Shown: piece after piece, positions 26,516 to 37,624 of the stretch | Layout: every line of letters starts with the position of its first letter | How positions within the stretch are numbered: position 1 is the stretch's first letter | Source of the DNA: Rhodocyclaceae bacterium | GTDB taxonomy: Bacteria; Pseudomonadota; Gammaproteobacteria; Burkholderiales; Rhodocyclaceae | Length of the DNA stretch: 64,000 bases | NCBI GenBank assembly: GCA_030824275.1 | Contig: JAVBXY010000005.1 | Span: 62,001-126,000, forward strand | Reading direction: 5' to 3' | The notes under the pieces: generated by a model | What the model was told of the DNA's origin: nothing | Seen by the model: the letters and a program-made list of their open reading frames with translations, nothing else | Database searches by the model: none | Position numbers and translations under genes: made by a program

Positions 26516-27895
26516 ATGGATCAATCGAACCGCTATGCCGACCTGAGCCTCAACGAAGAGGACTTGATGAAGGGTGGCAAGCACATCCTGGTCGCTTACA
26601 AGATGAAGCCCAAGGCCGGCACCGGCTATCTGGAGGCGGCGGCCCACTTCGCTGCCGAGTCTTCTACTGGCACCAACGTCGAAGTGTCCACCACCGACGA
26701 CTTCACCAAGGGCGTCGATGCGCTGGTGTATCACATCGACGAAGCCACCGAGGACATGCGCATCGCCTATCCGATCGACTTGTTCGACCGCAACGTGATC
26801 GACGGCCGCTTCATGCTGGTTTCCTTCCTCACTCTGGCCATCGGCAACAACCAGGGCATGGGCGACATCGAGCATGCCAAGATGATCGACTTCTACATGC
26901 CCGACCGCGTGATCCAGATGTTCGACGGCCCGGCCAAGGACATCTCCGACCTGTGGCGCATCCTCGGCCGCCCGATCAAGGACGGCGGTTACATCTCCGG
27001 CACCATCATCAAGCCCAAGCTCGGCCTGCGTCCCGAGCCTTTCGCGGCGGCGGCCTACCAGTTCTGGCTCGGCGGTGACTTCATCAAGAACGACGAGCCG
27101 CAAGGCAATCAGGTCTTCGCGCCGATCAAGAAGACCCTGCCGCTGGTCTATGACGCCATGAAGCGCGCCCAGGACGAGACCGGCGAGGCCAAGATTTTCT
27201 CCATGAACATCACCGCCGACGACCACTACGAAATGTGCGCCCGCGCCGATTTCGCGCTGGAAACCTTTGGCCCCGATGCCGACAAGCTGGCCTTCCTGGT
27301 TGATGGCTACGTCGGCGGCCCCGGCATGGTGACCACTGCCCGTCGTCAGTATCCGAACCAGTATCTGCACTACCACCGCGCCGGCCATGGCGCCGTCACA
27401 TCACCCAGCGCCAAGCGCGGCTACACCGCCTTCGTCCTGGCCAAAATGTCGCGTCTGCAAGGTGCTTCCGGCATCCACGTCGGCACCATGGGTTTCGGCA
27501 AGATGGAAGGCGAGGGCGACGACAAGATCATTGCCTACATGATCGAGCGCGATGAGTGTCAGGGCCCGGTCTACTTCCAGAAGTGGCACGGCATGAAGCC
27601 GACAACGCCGATCATTTCCGGTGGCATGAACGCGCTGCGCCTGCCCGGCTTCTTCGAGAACCTCGGCCACGGCAACGTGATCAACACCGCCGGCGGCGGC
27701 TCCTACGGCCATATCGACTCGCCGGCCGCCGGTGCCAAGTCACTGCGCCAGGCCTATGAGTGCTGGAAGGCCGGCGCCGACCCGATCCAGTGGGCCAAGG
27801 ACCACAAGGAATTCGCCCGCGCCTTCGAGTCCTTCCCCAAGGACGCCGACAAGCTCTTCCCCGGTTGGCGCGACAAGATCGGTTCGCACAAGTAA
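26516..27895 (+). CDS. cbbM: Ribulose-1,5-bisphosphate carboxylase, form II
   Basis: 459 residues. Form II RuBisCO of the CbbM type. Active-site lysine in [15 protein letters not shown], carbamylated lysine in [14 protein letters not shown], loop 6 in [12 protein letters not shown]. There is no small-subunit gene nearby, as expected for form II. The form II enzyme has poor CO2/O2 discrimination and suits low-oxygen, CO2-rich places. Strong ribosome-binding site GGAGGAGA; CbbR operator just upstream; cbbQ begins 19 bp after the stop. Confidence 0.98.
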   Translation: MDQSNRYADLSLNEEDLMKGGKHILVAYKMKPKAGTGYLEAAAHFAAESSTGTNVEVSTTDDFTKGVDALVYHIDEATEDMRIAYPIDLFDRNVIDGRFMLVSFLTLAIGNNQGMGDIEHAKMIDFYMPDRVIQMFDGPAKDISDLWRILGRPIKDGGYISGTIIKPKLGLRPEPFAAAAYQFWLGGDFIKNDEPQGNQVFAPIKKTLPLVYDAMKRAQDETGEAKIFSMNITADDHYEMCARADFALETFGPDADKLAFLVDGYVGGPGMVTTARRQYPNQYLHYHRAGHGAVTSPSAKRGYTAFVLAKMSRLQGASGIHVGTMGFGKMEGEGDDKIIAYMIERDECQGPVYFQKWHGMKPTTPIISGGMNALRLPGFFENLGHGNVINTAGGGSYGHIDSPAAGAKSLRQAYECWKAGADPIQWAKDHKEFARAFESFPKDADKLFPGWRDKIGSHK

Positions 27896-27914
27896 GCGCA
27901 TTGTCTTGAATGCC

Positions 27915-28703
27915 ATGAACTACCGGGTCGCCAAAGAGCCTTACTACGAGCCGCAAGGCCGCGAGGTGACGCTCTACGCGGCAGCCTACGCGGCCCGGCT
28001 GCCGGTGATGGTGAAAGGCCCGACGGGCTGCGGCAAGTCGCGCTTCGTCGAGTACATGGCCTGGAAGCTGGGCAAGCCACTGATCACCGTGGCCTGCAAC
28101 GAGGACATGACGGCTTCCGACCTCGTCGGCCGCTATCTGCTCGAACCCAATGGCACCCGTTGGCTGGACGGGCCGCTGACCACGGCGGCCCGCATCGGTG
28201 CGATCTGCTATCTCGACGAAATCGTCGAGGCGCGGCAGGACACCACCGTGGTGATCCATCCACTCACCGACCATCGGCGCACGCTGCCGCTGGACAAGAA
28301 GGGTGAGCAGATCGAGGCGCACCCGGATTTCCAGTTGGTGATTTCCTGGAACCCCGGTTACCAGAGCCTGATGAAGGATTTGAAGCAATCGACGCGGCAG
28401 CGCTTCACCGGCTTCGATTTCGACTACCCGACGCCGGAACTGGAAGCCCGCATCCTCGTGCGTGAAACCGGCATTGACGAGGCGACGGCGCAGCGTCTGG
28501 TGCAGATCGGTGGCGTCGGTCGCAACCTCAAAGGGCACGGTCTCGACGAAGGCATCTCGACGCGCCTGCTGGTGTACGCGGCGACCCTGATCAAGGGCGG
28601 CGTGGACGCTGGCGACGCCTGTCGCATGGCACTGGTGCGGCCGATCACGGACGATGCCGACATCCGCGAGACGCTCGATCACGCCATCGACGCCGCCTTC
28701 TAA
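27915..28703 (+). CDS. cbbQ: RuBisCO activase AAA+ subunit CbbQ
   Basis: 262 residues, ATG at 27915. MoxR-class AAA+ ATPase: Walker A GPTGCGKS near residue 36, Walker [12 protein letters not shown] near 97, and the CbbQ-typical start [17 protein letters not shown]. With CbbO it forms a motor that removes inhibitory sugar phosphates from RuBisCO; placed directly after cbbM it should serve the form II enzyme (CbbQ2). The last bases of its stop codon are the first A residues of a 25-bp element. Confidence 0.94.
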   Translation: MNYRVAKEPYYEPQGREVTLYAAAYAARLPVMVKGPTGCGKSRFVEYMAWKLGKPLITVACNEDMTASDLVGRYLLEPNGTRWLDGPLTTAARIGAICYLDEIVEARQDTTVVIHPLTDHRRTLPLDKKGEQIEAHPDFQLVISWNPGYQSLMKDLKQSTRQRFTGFDFDYPTPELEARILVRETGIDEATAQRLVQIGGVGRNLKGHGLDEGISTRLLVYAATLIKGGVDAGDACRMALVRPITDDADIRETLDHAIDAAF

Positions 28704-28726
28704 AAGTCGGCGCTGGCGACACGGCG
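28702..28726 (+). repeat. Dispersed 25-bp element, copy 11 (forward, intergenic)
   Basis: Perfect core and outer end, variable pair AC. Supplies part of the cbbQ stop codon (28701-28703) and continues as GGCGACAT and GGCGATGC, an 8-bp-period run that leads to the cbbO ATG at 28742. Confidence 0.92.
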
Positions 28727-28741
28727 ACATGGCGATGCGGC

Positions 28742-31012
28742 ATGACCGACGCCCGTAAAACCTCAATGATTCATCCCCAGGTGCAGGCCTGGTGGACCGC
28801 AATGGACTGCGGCTTTCCTCAGGTGGCCGAGGTCTTCGAGGAATGCCTTTACGAGGCGCTGACCAGCTTTTCCGCCGCCGAGATGCAGGCCTGGATCGAG
28901 GCCGCGCGCTTTCTCGCCAAGATGGGGCGCGGCCCCGAGCCGGCGCTGGTTCTTCTGGAGGAATGGCCGGCCGTGGCGAATGCGGCGGGTCATGAAGTAT
29001 TGCCGGCGGTGATGGCTGCCGTGCGCGCCATGCAGCGTTCTCCCAACAGCGGCGCCATCGTGCCCTTCCTGCAAACCCTGGCCGCAGTGGCCCGTCGTCT
29101 GCCGGCGCGGGAAACGCTGGAGGCATATATCGCTCTTGCCCTCGACCTGATGCTGCGCACCACCGGCTCCATCCACGGTCATCACAGCACCTTTCCCAGT
29201 CCCGGCCTGCCCGAGTTTTTCCGTCAGGCGCCGCGCCTCGTCGCCACCTTGTCGCTGACCGGCATCCGCAAATGGATCGACTACGGCGTACATAACCACG
29301 GCACGCATCCCGAGCGTCAGGCCACGTACTTCAGTCTGCAATCCGCCGACAGCCTCGCCGTGCTCCAGCGCGAGCGTCACGGCACCCTGTTCGCCGATGT
29401 GGAACGGCGCTTGAATCTGTTCCTGCGCGCGCTCTGGCGCGAGGACGAACTGCTGGTGCCTTACTCCACGGCTCACGATGAGTTGCGCCGCCCCGTGCCC
29501 TATTACGATGCCCAGGGCATGCGCGTGCCGGATGTGCTGGAGGATAGCAATGGCATTGCCGGCCTTGACCGCTATCGCGCCATCCTCGCCCACATGGCCG
29601 GCCATCGGCGCTGGACCACGCCGCAGGTGGCCGACAACTGGAGTCCTTTCCAGCGGCTGGCGGTGGAGTTCTTCGAGGACGCCCGCATCGAATTGTTGTT
29701 GAGCCGCGAATATCCCGGCCTCGGCCGCCTGTTTCGCGCCCTGCATCCACGGCCGTCAGAAAATGCTTGCGATCCGGCGACCACGTCCTGCCTGCGCCAT
29801 CGTCTGGCCATGATGTCGCGAGCGCTACTCGATCCAGAGCACGGCTATGCCGACGCCGATCTGCTGGAGTTCGTCGACCGCTTTCACGCCCTGCTGGCAT
29901 CGGGGCCATCAAGCACCGGCGAGGTGGCGCTACTGGCCCTGGCCTGGGTGGCGCGCACCCGGCGGCCGAGCGACCAGTTCGCCCATGTGCATTTCGACGA
30001 CACGGTGGTCGAGTATCGCGACGACAACCGCCAGATGTGGCGCTTCATCGAACAGGGTGACGAAGAGGAATCCTTCGACGAGCCCCGTCGTCCGCCGGAT
30101 GAGCGCGAGAGCCATTCCTTGCCGCCGCGCCACTATCCCGAATGGGACTACCGCGACCAGTCCTTTCGCCCCGACTGGGTCAGTGTTTACGAAGCCCTGC
30201 ATCCGGCCGGCGATGGCGCGCTCATCGACCGCCTGCTGGAAAAGCACGCGGCCCTGGCCAAGCGCCTCAAGCGCATGCTCGACCTGCTCAAGCCGCAGGA
30301 CAAAGTCCGCATCCGGCATCAGGAAGAGGGCAGCGAGCTGGACCTCGATATCGCCCTGCGTTCGCTGATCGATCTCAAGAGCGGTGCCCAGCCCGATCCG
30401 CGCATCAACATGAGTCATCGCACCGATGGCCGTGACATTTCCGTCATGCTGCTGCTCGACCTCTCCGAGTCGCTCAACGAGAAAGTGCCGGACGGCAGTC
30501 AAAGTGTTCTCGATCTGGCGCGGGAGGCCGTGGCCCTGCTGGGCTGGGCCATTGCTCATCTGGGCGACCCTTTTGCCATTGCCGGTTTCCAGTCCAATAC
30601 GCGGCATGAGGTGCGCTTCTGGCATCTCAAGGGCTTTTCCGAGACCTGGGACGACACCGTCAAGTCCCGCCTGGCGGCCACTACGGCAGGCTGGTCCACC
30701 CGCATGGGGGCCGCCCTGCGTCACGGCGGCCATTACCTCGCCCATCGCGACACCGAGCGGAAAATCCTGCTGGTGCTCACCGACGGCGAGCCGGCGGACG
30801 TGGATGTGAATGACCCGGAACACCTGCGTGCCGACGCGAAAAAAGCCGTGGAAGAACTGGCGACGCAAGGCGTCAGCACCTTCTGCCTGAGCCTGGACCC
30901 GAATGCCGACGACTACGTGCAGCGCATTTTCGGCCCTCGCCATCTGGTGCTCGACCGCATCGAGCGGCTTCCCGAAAGGCTGCCGGAACTGTATCTGCGG
31001 CTGACGCGGTAA
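28742..31012 (+). CDS. cbbO: RuBisCO activase adaptor CbbO
   Basis: 756 residues. Large N-terminal region and a C-terminal von Willebrand A domain with MIDAS motif DLSES in DISVMLLLDLSESLNE (near residue 565) and LLVLTDGEPADVDV. CbbO binds RuBisCO through the VWA domain and docks on the CbbQ hexamer. A 25-bp element fills most of the 38-bp gap after cbbQ, with GGCG units in place of a clear ribosome-binding site. CbbR operator C begins 2 bp after its stop. Confidence 0.93.
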   Translation: MTDARKTSMIHPQVQAWWTAMDCGFPQVAEVFEECLYEALTSFSAAEMQAWIEAARFLAKMGRGPEPALVLLEEWPAVANAAGHEVLPAVMAAVRAMQRSPNSGAIVPFLQTLAAVARRLPARETLEAYIALALDLMLRTTGSIHGHHSTFPSPGLPEFFRQAPRLVATLSLTGIRKWIDYGVHNHGTHPERQATYFSLQSADSLAVLQRERHGTLFADVERRLNLFLRALWREDELLVPYSTAHDELRRPVPYYDAQGMRVPDVLEDSNGIAGLDRYRAILAHMAGHRRWTTPQVADNWSPFQRLAVEFFEDARIELLLSREYPGLGRLFRALHPRPSENACDPATTSCLRHRLAMMSRALLDPEHGYADADLLEFVDRFHALLASGPSSTGEVALLALAWVARTRRPSDQFAHVHFDDTVVEYRDDNRQMWRFIEQGDEEESFDEPRRPPDERESHSLPPRHYPEWDYRDQSFRPDWVSVYEALHPAGDGALIDRLLEKHAALAKRLKRMLDLLKPQDKVRIRHQEEGSELDLDIALRSLIDLKSGAQPDPRINMSHRTDGRDISVMLLLDLSESLNEKVPDGSQSVLDLAREAVALLGWAIAHLGDPFAIAGFQSNTRHEVRFWHLKGFSETWDDTVKSRLAATTAGWSTRMGAALRHGGHYLAHRDTERKILLVLTDGEPADVDVNDPEHLRADAKKAVEELATQGVSTFCLSLDPNADDYVQRIFGPRHLVLDRIERLPERLPELYLRLTR

Positions 31013-31014
31013 AA

Positions 31015-31051
31015 CTTATGCTGCCGATAAGGAAAAGTGAATAGCGCTTAT
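31015..31051. promoter_or_regulatory. CbbR operator C (fbp)
   Basis: CTTAT-N7-ATAAG-N5-GTGAAT-N3-GCTTAT. A TACATT -10 candidate (31065-31070) starts 14 bp past the site, the same offset as at operator B. Confidence 0.85.
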
Positions 31052-31118
31052 GGATTGTTCCGATTACATTGCATCCATCGAGGACGGACGGAACCTCCGG
31101 CCTGCGATGCTCCACTCC

Positions 31119-31166
31119 CTCCGGCGCGAGCCGGAGTTGGCCCCGCCCCCATCACCGGGGGCGGGG
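31119..31166 (+). promoter_or_regulatory. Two consecutive stem-loops in the fbp leader
   Basis: Hairpin 1: CTCCGGC-GCGA-GCCGGAG (31119-31136), 7-bp stem with a GNRA-type loop. Hairpin 2: CCCCGCCCCC-ATCACC-GGGGGCGGGG (31141-31166), a perfect 10-bp stem. No T-run follows, so simple termination is unlikely. They lie between the presumed fbp promoter and the fbp start, and may act on transcript stability, attenuation, or be a REP-like repeat. Confidence 0.6.
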
Positions 31167-31227
31167 ACTTTCTCGGCAAGGCGGAGCGACAGAACAAGAC
31201 AACAATACAGCAGCGAGGAGGGGACAA

Positions 31228-32319
31228 ATGCTTGACGGACGCACGACACTGACCCAGTTCATCATCGAAGAACAACGCCGCGCCACGGGCGCCACAGGTG
31301 ATTTTTCCGGTTTGCTCTACGACATCTCCACGGCTTGCAAGATCATCAGCAATGCCGTCTCCAAAGGCGCACTGGCGGGCATGCTCGGCGTCCATGGCGA
31401 GGCTGGCGGCTCTACCAACATCCAGGGCGAGACGCAGAAAAAACTGGACGTGATTTCCAACGACGTGATGATCCAGTCCAACATCTGGTCGGGTCACCTG
31501 GCCGGTATGGCGTCGGAGGAAATGGACGACTTCATCCCGATCCCGCCGCAATACCCGCACGGCAAATACCTGCTGGTCTTCGACCCGCTGGACGGCTCGT
31601 CGAACATCGATGCCAATATTTCCGTCGGCACCATCTTTTCGATCCTGATGTGCCCGAACGCAGGGGCAAACGCGACCCTGGAAGACTTCCTTCAACCGGG
31701 CACCGAGCAGGTCTGTGCCGGCTTTGCCCTCTACGGTCCCTCCACCATGCTGGTGCTGACCACCGGCAATGGCGTCAATGCCTTCACCCTGGACCGCGAC
31801 ATCGGCGAATTCGTGCTTACTCACCCGAATATGACGATCCCGGCCGAAACCTCCGAGTTCGCCATCAATGCCTCCAACGAGCGCTTCTGGGAGCCGCCGA
31901 TTCGTCGCTATGTCGAGGAATGCCTGGCCGGCAAGACGGGGCCGCGCGGCCGTGATTTCAACATGCGCTGGATCGCCTCCATGGTTGCCGAGGCCTATCG
32001 CATCCTTACGCGCGGCGGTGTTTTCCTCTATCCGCTGGACGAAAAGACCCGCAGCAAGGGTGGTCGTTTGCGCCTGCTCTATGAAGCCAATCCCATCGGT
32101 TTCATCATCGAGCAGGCTGGCGGCGTGGCGATCACCGGGCGCGGTCGCGTCATGGATGTGATGCCGGGCGAGTTGCATCAGCGAGTGCCGGTGATCTTCG
32201 GCTCGAAGAGCGAGATCGAGCGCATTGCCGCTTATCATCAGGACTACATCGACGGCAAGGAGCCGACCACGGACAGCTCGCCGCTGTTCTCGACCCGCTC
32301 GCTGTTCCGCACCCAATAA
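31228..32319 (+). CDS. fbp: Fructose-1,6-bisphosphatase, class I
   Basis: 363 residues from the ATG at 31228, preceded by GAGGAGGGG. Metal-binding signature [21 protein letters not shown] near residue 115 and substrate site [16 protein letters not shown]; normal length. Produces fructose 6-phosphate for the regeneration arm of the Calvin cycle. Begins the second cbb transcript (fbp-prk, perhaps through fba) under its own CbbR operator, with an unusually long, structured 5' leader. Confidence 0.96.
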   Translation: MLDGRTTLTQFIIEEQRRATGATGDFSGLLYDISTACKIISNAVSKGALAGMLGVHGEAGGSTNIQGETQKKLDVISNDVMIQSNIWSGHLAGMASEEMDDFIPIPPQYPHGKYLLVFDPLDGSSNIDANISVGTIFSILMCPNAGANATLEDFLQPGTEQVCAGFALYGPSTMLVLTTGNGVNAFTLDRDIGEFVLTHPNMTIPAETSEFAINASNERFWEPPIRRYVEECLAGKTGPRGRDFNMRWIASMVAEAYRILTRGGVFLYPLDEKTRSKGGRLRLLYEANPIGFIIEQAGGVAITGRGRVMDVMPGELHQRVPVIFGSKSEIERIAAYHQDYIDGKEPTTDSSPLFSTRSLFRTQ

Positions 32320-32355
32320 GCATTCCGAATTCAGAAATATTCCGGGGAGACCTTC

Positions 32356-33228
32356 ATGTCGCTCAAGCATCCCGTCATTGCCATCACCGGCTCGTCCGGT
32401 GCCGGGACGTCCACCGTCACGCGTACTTTTCAGCATATCTTCCGTCGCGAGCAACTGAACGCCGCCATCGTCGAGGGTGATTCCTTTCATCGCTACGACC
32501 GCAAGGCCATGAAGGTGGCGATGGAGGAGGCGCGGGTGGCCGGCAACGACCACTTCAGCCATTTCGGTCCCGGGGCCAATTTGCTGGAGGAACTGGAGGG
32601 TCTGTTCAAGACCTATGGCGAGACCGGTGTCGGCAAAGTACGCAAGTACCTGCACAACGCCGAGGAAGCTGCACCCTACAAGCAGGACCCCGGCACCTTC
32701 ACGCCCTGGGAGGACATCCCCGCCGGCACCGACCTGATGTTCTATGAGGGCCTACACGGCGGCGCCGTCACCGATACCGCCAATGTAGCGAGTCGTGCCG
32801 ACCTGCTGGTGGGCGTGGTGCCCATCATCAATCTCGAATGGACGCAGAAGCTGCATCGCGACAAGAATCAGCGTGGCTATTCCACCGAGGCCGTGGTCGA
32901 TACCATCCTGCGCCGCATGCCGGACTACGTGAACTACATCACGCCGCAGTTCTCGCGCACCCACATCAACTTCCAGCGCGTGCCGACCGTCGACACCTCC
33001 AATCCCTTCGTCGCCCGCGACGTGCCGACGGCGGACGAGAGTTTTGTCGTGATCCGCTTCGCCAATCCCAAGGGCATCGACTTCCCCTATTTGCTGACCA
33101 TGATCCACGACGCCTTCATGTCGCGGCCCAACATCATCGTGGTGCCCGGCGGCAAGATGGAACTGGCAATGCAGTTGATCTTCACGCCCTTGATCCTGCG
33201 CATGATGGAAAACCGCAAGCGCGCCTGA
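32356..33228 (+). CDS. prkB: Phosphoribulokinase, class I
   Basis: 290 residues. P-loop GSSGAGTST near residue 12, EGDSFHRYDR and the substrate segment FYEGLHGG; matches the octameric proteobacterial class I enzyme. It makes ribulose 1,5-bisphosphate from ribulose 5-phosphate and ATP, the step specific to the Calvin cycle. Follows fbp by 36 bp with a GGGGAGA ribosome-binding site. Confidence 0.97.
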   Translation: MSLKHPVIAITGSSGAGTSTVTRTFQHIFRREQLNAAIVEGDSFHRYDRKAMKVAMEEARVAGNDHFSHFGPGANLLEELEGLFKTYGETGVGKVRKYLHNAEEAAPYKQDPGTFTPWEDIPAGTDLMFYEGLHGGAVTDTANVASRADLLVGVVPIINLEWTQKLHRDKNQRGYSTEAVVDTILRRMPDYVNYITPQFSRTHINFQRVPTVDTSNPFVARDVPTADESFVVIRFANPKGIDFPYLLTMIHDAFMSRPNIIVVPGGKMELAMQLIFTPLILRMMENRKRA

Positions 33229-33247
33229 GCCTCGTTCAGCCCAGCAC

Positions 33248-33278
33248 GGCGGCAGGCGACATCGAATGTCCTGCCGCC
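33248..33278 (+). terminator. Hairpin after prkB
   Basis: GGCGGCAG pairs with CTGCCGCC, and inside it GACAT pairs with ATGTC around a CGA loop. No U-run follows (AAATCAATC), so it may be a processing or stability element rather than a full terminator. Confidence 0.5.
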
Positions 33279-33310
33279 AAATCAATCATCTAGCCAACCC
33301 GTCCCGGTTT

Positions 33311-33325
33311 CGCCGATAATCGGCG
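33311..33325. promoter_or_regulatory. Perfect 7-1-7 palindrome before tkt
   Basis: CGCCGAT-A-ATCGGCG followed by GTTT, 35 bp before the tkt start. Could be an operator or the stem of a weak terminator. Confidence 0.4.
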
Positions 33326-33359
33326 GTTTCCGCCGGGCATGACCTGCCAAGGAATCCGG

Positions 33360-35378
33360 ATGTCCACTTCCACTTTCAGCGATTTCGAGAAACCCGTGTT
33401 CAACAAACTGACCAGCGCCATCCGCGCCCTGGCCATGGACGCCGTGCAGAAGGCCAATTCCGGTCATCCTGGCGCGCCCATGGGCATGGCCGAGATTGCC
33501 GAGGTGCTGTGGAATCACCACCTCCGCCACAATCCGACCAACCCTTCCTGGCCCAACCGTGACCGCTTCGTGCTGTCGAACGGCCACGGCTCGATGCTGG
33601 TCTATGCCCTGCTGCACCTGACGGGCTACGATCTTTCTATTGAGGATCTGAAGAATTTCCGCCAATTGCACAGCAAGACCCCGGGTCACCCGGAGTACGG
33701 CTACACGGCGGGTGTCGAGACCACCACCGGTCCTCTCGGCCAAGGCATCACCAACGCCGTCGGCATGGCCATGGCCGAGAAGCTGCTGGCCAACGAATTC
33801 AACAAGCCTGGCCACGAGATTGTCGATCACCGCACCTACGTCTTCCTCGGCGATGGTTGCCTGATGGAAGGCATTTCCCACGAGGCCTGCGCCCTGGCCG
33901 GCACCTGGGGTCTGGGCAAGCTGACCGCCTTCTGGGACGACAACGGCATTTCCATCGACGGCCACGTCGAAGGCTGGTTCACCGACGACACGCCCAAGCG
34001 TTTCGAAGCCTACGGCTGGCACGTCGTCGCCAACGTTAATGGACATGACCCGGAGGCACTGAATGCCGCCATCGAGGCTGCCAAGGCCGTCACCGACAAG
34101 CCCTCGCTGATCTGCTGCAAGACCGTGATCGGTGCCGGCAGCCCGAACAAGGCCGGTACTCACGATGTACATGGCGCGCCGCTGGGCGATGCCGAGATTG
34201 CCGCCGCGCGCGGTCTCATGGACTGGCCCTTCGGCCCCTTCGAAATCCCCCGCGAAATTTACGAAGCCTGGGATGCGAAGAAGAAGGGCGCCGAATGGGA
34301 AGGTTCCTGGCAGCAGAAGTTCGATCACTATGCCAAGGCCTTCCCGGCCGAGGCTGCCGAATTCAAGCGCCGCACCGCCAACGAGTTGCCCGCCAATTGG
34401 GCCGAGTTCGCAAAAACGGCCATTGCCGCCATCAACGACAAGGGCGAGACCGTCGCCACGCGCAAGGCCTCGCAGATCGCCATCAATGCCCTGGCCCCGG
34501 CCCTGCCCGAGTTCGTCGGCGGCTCCGCCGACCTGACCGGATCCAACCTGACCAACTGGACGGGTTGCAAGCATGTCTCCGGCAAGACGCCCGGCAACTA
34601 CATTTCCTATGGTGTGCGCGAGTTCGGCATGGCCCACATCATGAACGGCATGGCGCTGCATGGCGGCATCCTGCCCTTCGGCGGCACCTTCCTGATGTTC
34701 TCGGAATACGCCCGCAACGCCCTGCGCATGTCGGCCCTGATGAAGCAGCGCGTGATCTATGTGTTCACGCACGACTCCATCGGCCTCGGCGAGGATGGCC
34801 CGACCCATCAGCCGGTGGAACAGATCGCCACCCTGCGTCTGATACCGAACATGGATGTCTGGCGTCCCTGTGATACGGTGGAAACCATGGTGGCTTGGGT
34901 GCAGGCCGTCGAGAAGCGCAGCGGCCCGAGTTCCCTGGCCCTGTCGCGGCAGAACCTGCCTTTCGTCAAGCGCGACGCTGCTACCCTGGATGCCATCAAG
35001 AAGGGTGGCTACGTGTTGTCGGATTGCCAGGGCGCGCCCCGCGCCGTGATCATCGCCACTGGCTCGGAAGTGGATCTGGCCATCAAGGCCCAGGCTGAAC
35101 TCGCTGGGGCCGGCATTCCGGTACGCGTCGTTTCCATGCCCTGCACCAACGTTTTCGACCGTCAGGACAAGGCCTGGCGCGAGAGCGTGCTGCCCCGTGG
35201 CATCGTCCGCGTCGCCATCGAAGCCGGGGTGACGGACGGCTGGCGCAAGTATGTCGGTCTCGAAGGCGCCGTTGTCGGCCTCGACCGCTTTGGCGAATCG
35301 GCCCCGGCCGGTGCGCTGTTCAAGGAGTTTGGATTCACGGTGGACAACGTGGTTGCCACGGTGAAGTCGGTTCTATAA
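33360..35378 (+). CDS. tkt: Transketolase
   Basis: 672 residues from the ATG at 33360, chosen because AAGGA lies 6 nt upstream and [20 protein letters not shown] fits the family start. Thiamine-diphosphate motif [20 protein letters not shown] and the transketolase signature [12 protein letters not shown]; second-domain [17 protein letters not shown]. Moves two-carbon units in the regeneration arm of the Calvin cycle. 132 bp after prkB, with two hairpins in the gap. Confidence 0.97.
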   Translation: MSTSTFSDFEKPVFNKLTSAIRALAMDAVQKANSGHPGAPMGMAEIAEVLWNHHLRHNPTNPSWPNRDRFVLSNGHGSMLVYALLHLTGYDLSIEDLKNFRQLHSKTPGHPEYGYTAGVETTTGPLGQGITNAVGMAMAEKLLANEFNKPGHEIVDHRTYVFLGDGCLMEGISHEACALAGTWGLGKLTAFWDDNGISIDGHVEGWFTDDTPKRFEAYGWHVVANVNGHDPEALNAAIEAAKAVTDKPSLICCKTVIGAGSPNKAGTHDVHGAPLGDAEIAAARGLMDWPFGPFEIPREIYEAWDAKKKGAEWEGSWQQKFDHYAKAFPAEAAEFKRRTANELPANWAEFAKTAIAAINDKGETVATRKASQIAINALAPALPEFVGGSADLTGSNLTNWTGCKHVSGKTPGNYISYGVREFGMAHIMNGMALHGGILPFGGTFLMFSEYARNALRMSALMKQRVIYVFTHDSIGLGEDGPTHQPVEQIATLRLIPNMDVWRPCDTVETMVAWVQAVEKRSGPSSLALSRQNLPFVKRDAATLDAIKKGGYVLSDCQGAPRAVIIATGSEVDLAIKAQAELAGAGIPVRVVSMPCTNVFDRQDKAWRESVLPRGIVRVAIEAGVTDGWRKYVGLEGAVVGLDRFGESAPAGALFKEFGFTVDNVVATVKSVL

Positions 35379-36419
<1,041 letters not shown>

Positions 36420-36433
36420 GCAAGGACAGCACG

Positions 36434-37615
36434 ATGACGTTCAAGCGCCTCACCGATTTCGACCTCGCGGGCAAGCGGGTATTCATCCGCGCTGACCTGA
36501 ATGTGCCGGTCAAGGATGGCAAGGTCACCTCGGATGCCCGCATCACGGCCTCCATGGCGACCATTGCGCATTGCCTCAAGGCCGGCGCCAAGGTCATGGT
36601 GACATCCCATCTCGGTCGTCCCGAGGAGGGGGTGTTTACGGAGGAAAACTCGCTGCAACCGGTGGCCGAAGTGATGGCGTCCAAGCTGGGCAAGCCGGTG
36701 CGTCTGATCCGTGACTGGGTGGATGGCGGTTTTGAGGTCGCCGCTGGCGAAGTCGTGCTGCTCGAGAATTGCCGTTTCAACAAAGGCGAGAAGAAGAACG
36801 TCGAAGCGACGGCAAAGAAATATGCCGCCCTCTGCGATCTTTTTGTCATGGATGCCTTCGGCACCGCGCATCGTGCCGAAGCCTCCACCTACGGCGTGGC
36901 CCAGTTCGCCCCGGCGGCCTGCGCCGGCCTGCTGGTCGCCGAGGAACTCGAAGCCCTGAACAAGGCGCTGGCCAATCCCGCGCGGCCGATGGTGGCCATC
37001 GTCGGCGGCTCCAAGGTATCCACCAAACTTACCGTGCTCGAAGCCCTGGCCGAGAAGGTGGATCAGATGGTGGTGGGCGGCGGCATCGCCAACACCTTCC
37101 TCAAGGCGTCCGGCAAGAATGTCGGCAAGTCGCTCTGCGAAGACGATCTTGTGCCCACGGCCCAGGCCCTGATGCAGAAGATGACGGCGCGCGGCGCCAC
37201 CATCCCGATTGCTGTTGATGTGGTCTGCGGCAAGAAGTTCGATGCTGCCGAGCCCGCCGTGCTGAAGGACGCTGGCGCCGTGGTCGATGACGACATGATT
37301 TTCGACATCGGCCCGAAGTCGGCGCAGGAACTGGCCGACATCATCATGAAGGCTGGCACCGTGGTCTGGAACGGCCCGGTGGGCGTGTTCGAATTCGACC
37401 AGTTCGGCGCCGGCACCAAAACCATCGCCATGGCCATCGCCAATACCAAGGCCTTCACCCTGGCGGGTGGTGGTGACACCATCGCCGCGATCCAGAAATA
37501 CGACATCTACGATAAGGTGTCCTACATCTCCACCGCCGGCGGTGCCTTCCTCGAATTCCTCGAGGGCAAGAAACTGCCCGCTGTCGAGATTCTCGAACAG
37601 CGCGCCAAAAGTTAA
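36434..37615 (+). CDS. pgk: Phosphoglycerate kinase
   Basis: 393 residues. Starts [23 protein letters not shown], a standard PGK opening, with the nucleotide-binding [12 protein letters not shown] and [17 protein letters not shown] at the end. Phosphorylates 3-phosphoglycerate in the Calvin cycle. 14 bp after gap, 9 bp before pyk. Confidence 0.98.
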   Translation: MTFKRLTDFDLAGKRVFIRADLNVPVKDGKVTSDARITASMATIAHCLKAGAKVMVTSHLGRPEEGVFTEENSLQPVAEVMASKLGKPVRLIRDWVDGGFEVAAGEVVLLENCRFNKGEKKNVEATAKKYAALCDLFVMDAFGTAHRAEASTYGVAQFAPAACAGLLVAEELEALNKALANPARPMVAIVGGSKVSTKLTVLEALAEKVDQMVVGGGIANTFLKASGKNVGKSLCEDDLVPTAQALMQKMTARGATIPIAVDVVCGKKFDAAEPAVLKDAGAVVDDDMIFDIGPKSAQELADIIMKAGTVVWNGPVGVFEFDQFGAGTKTIAMAIANTKAFTLAGGGDTIAAIQKYDIYDKVSYISTAGGAFLEFLEGKKLPAVEILEQRAKS

Positions 37616-37624
37616 GGATTCATC

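Noticed and set aside
37317-37341. GAAGTCGGCGCAGGAACTGGCCGAC in pgk resembles the element (shown here as GAAGTCGGCG plus CAGGAACTGG)
   Set aside because: It encodes a region conserved in phosphoglycerate kinases (GPKSAQEL), and the match ends after 10 bases.
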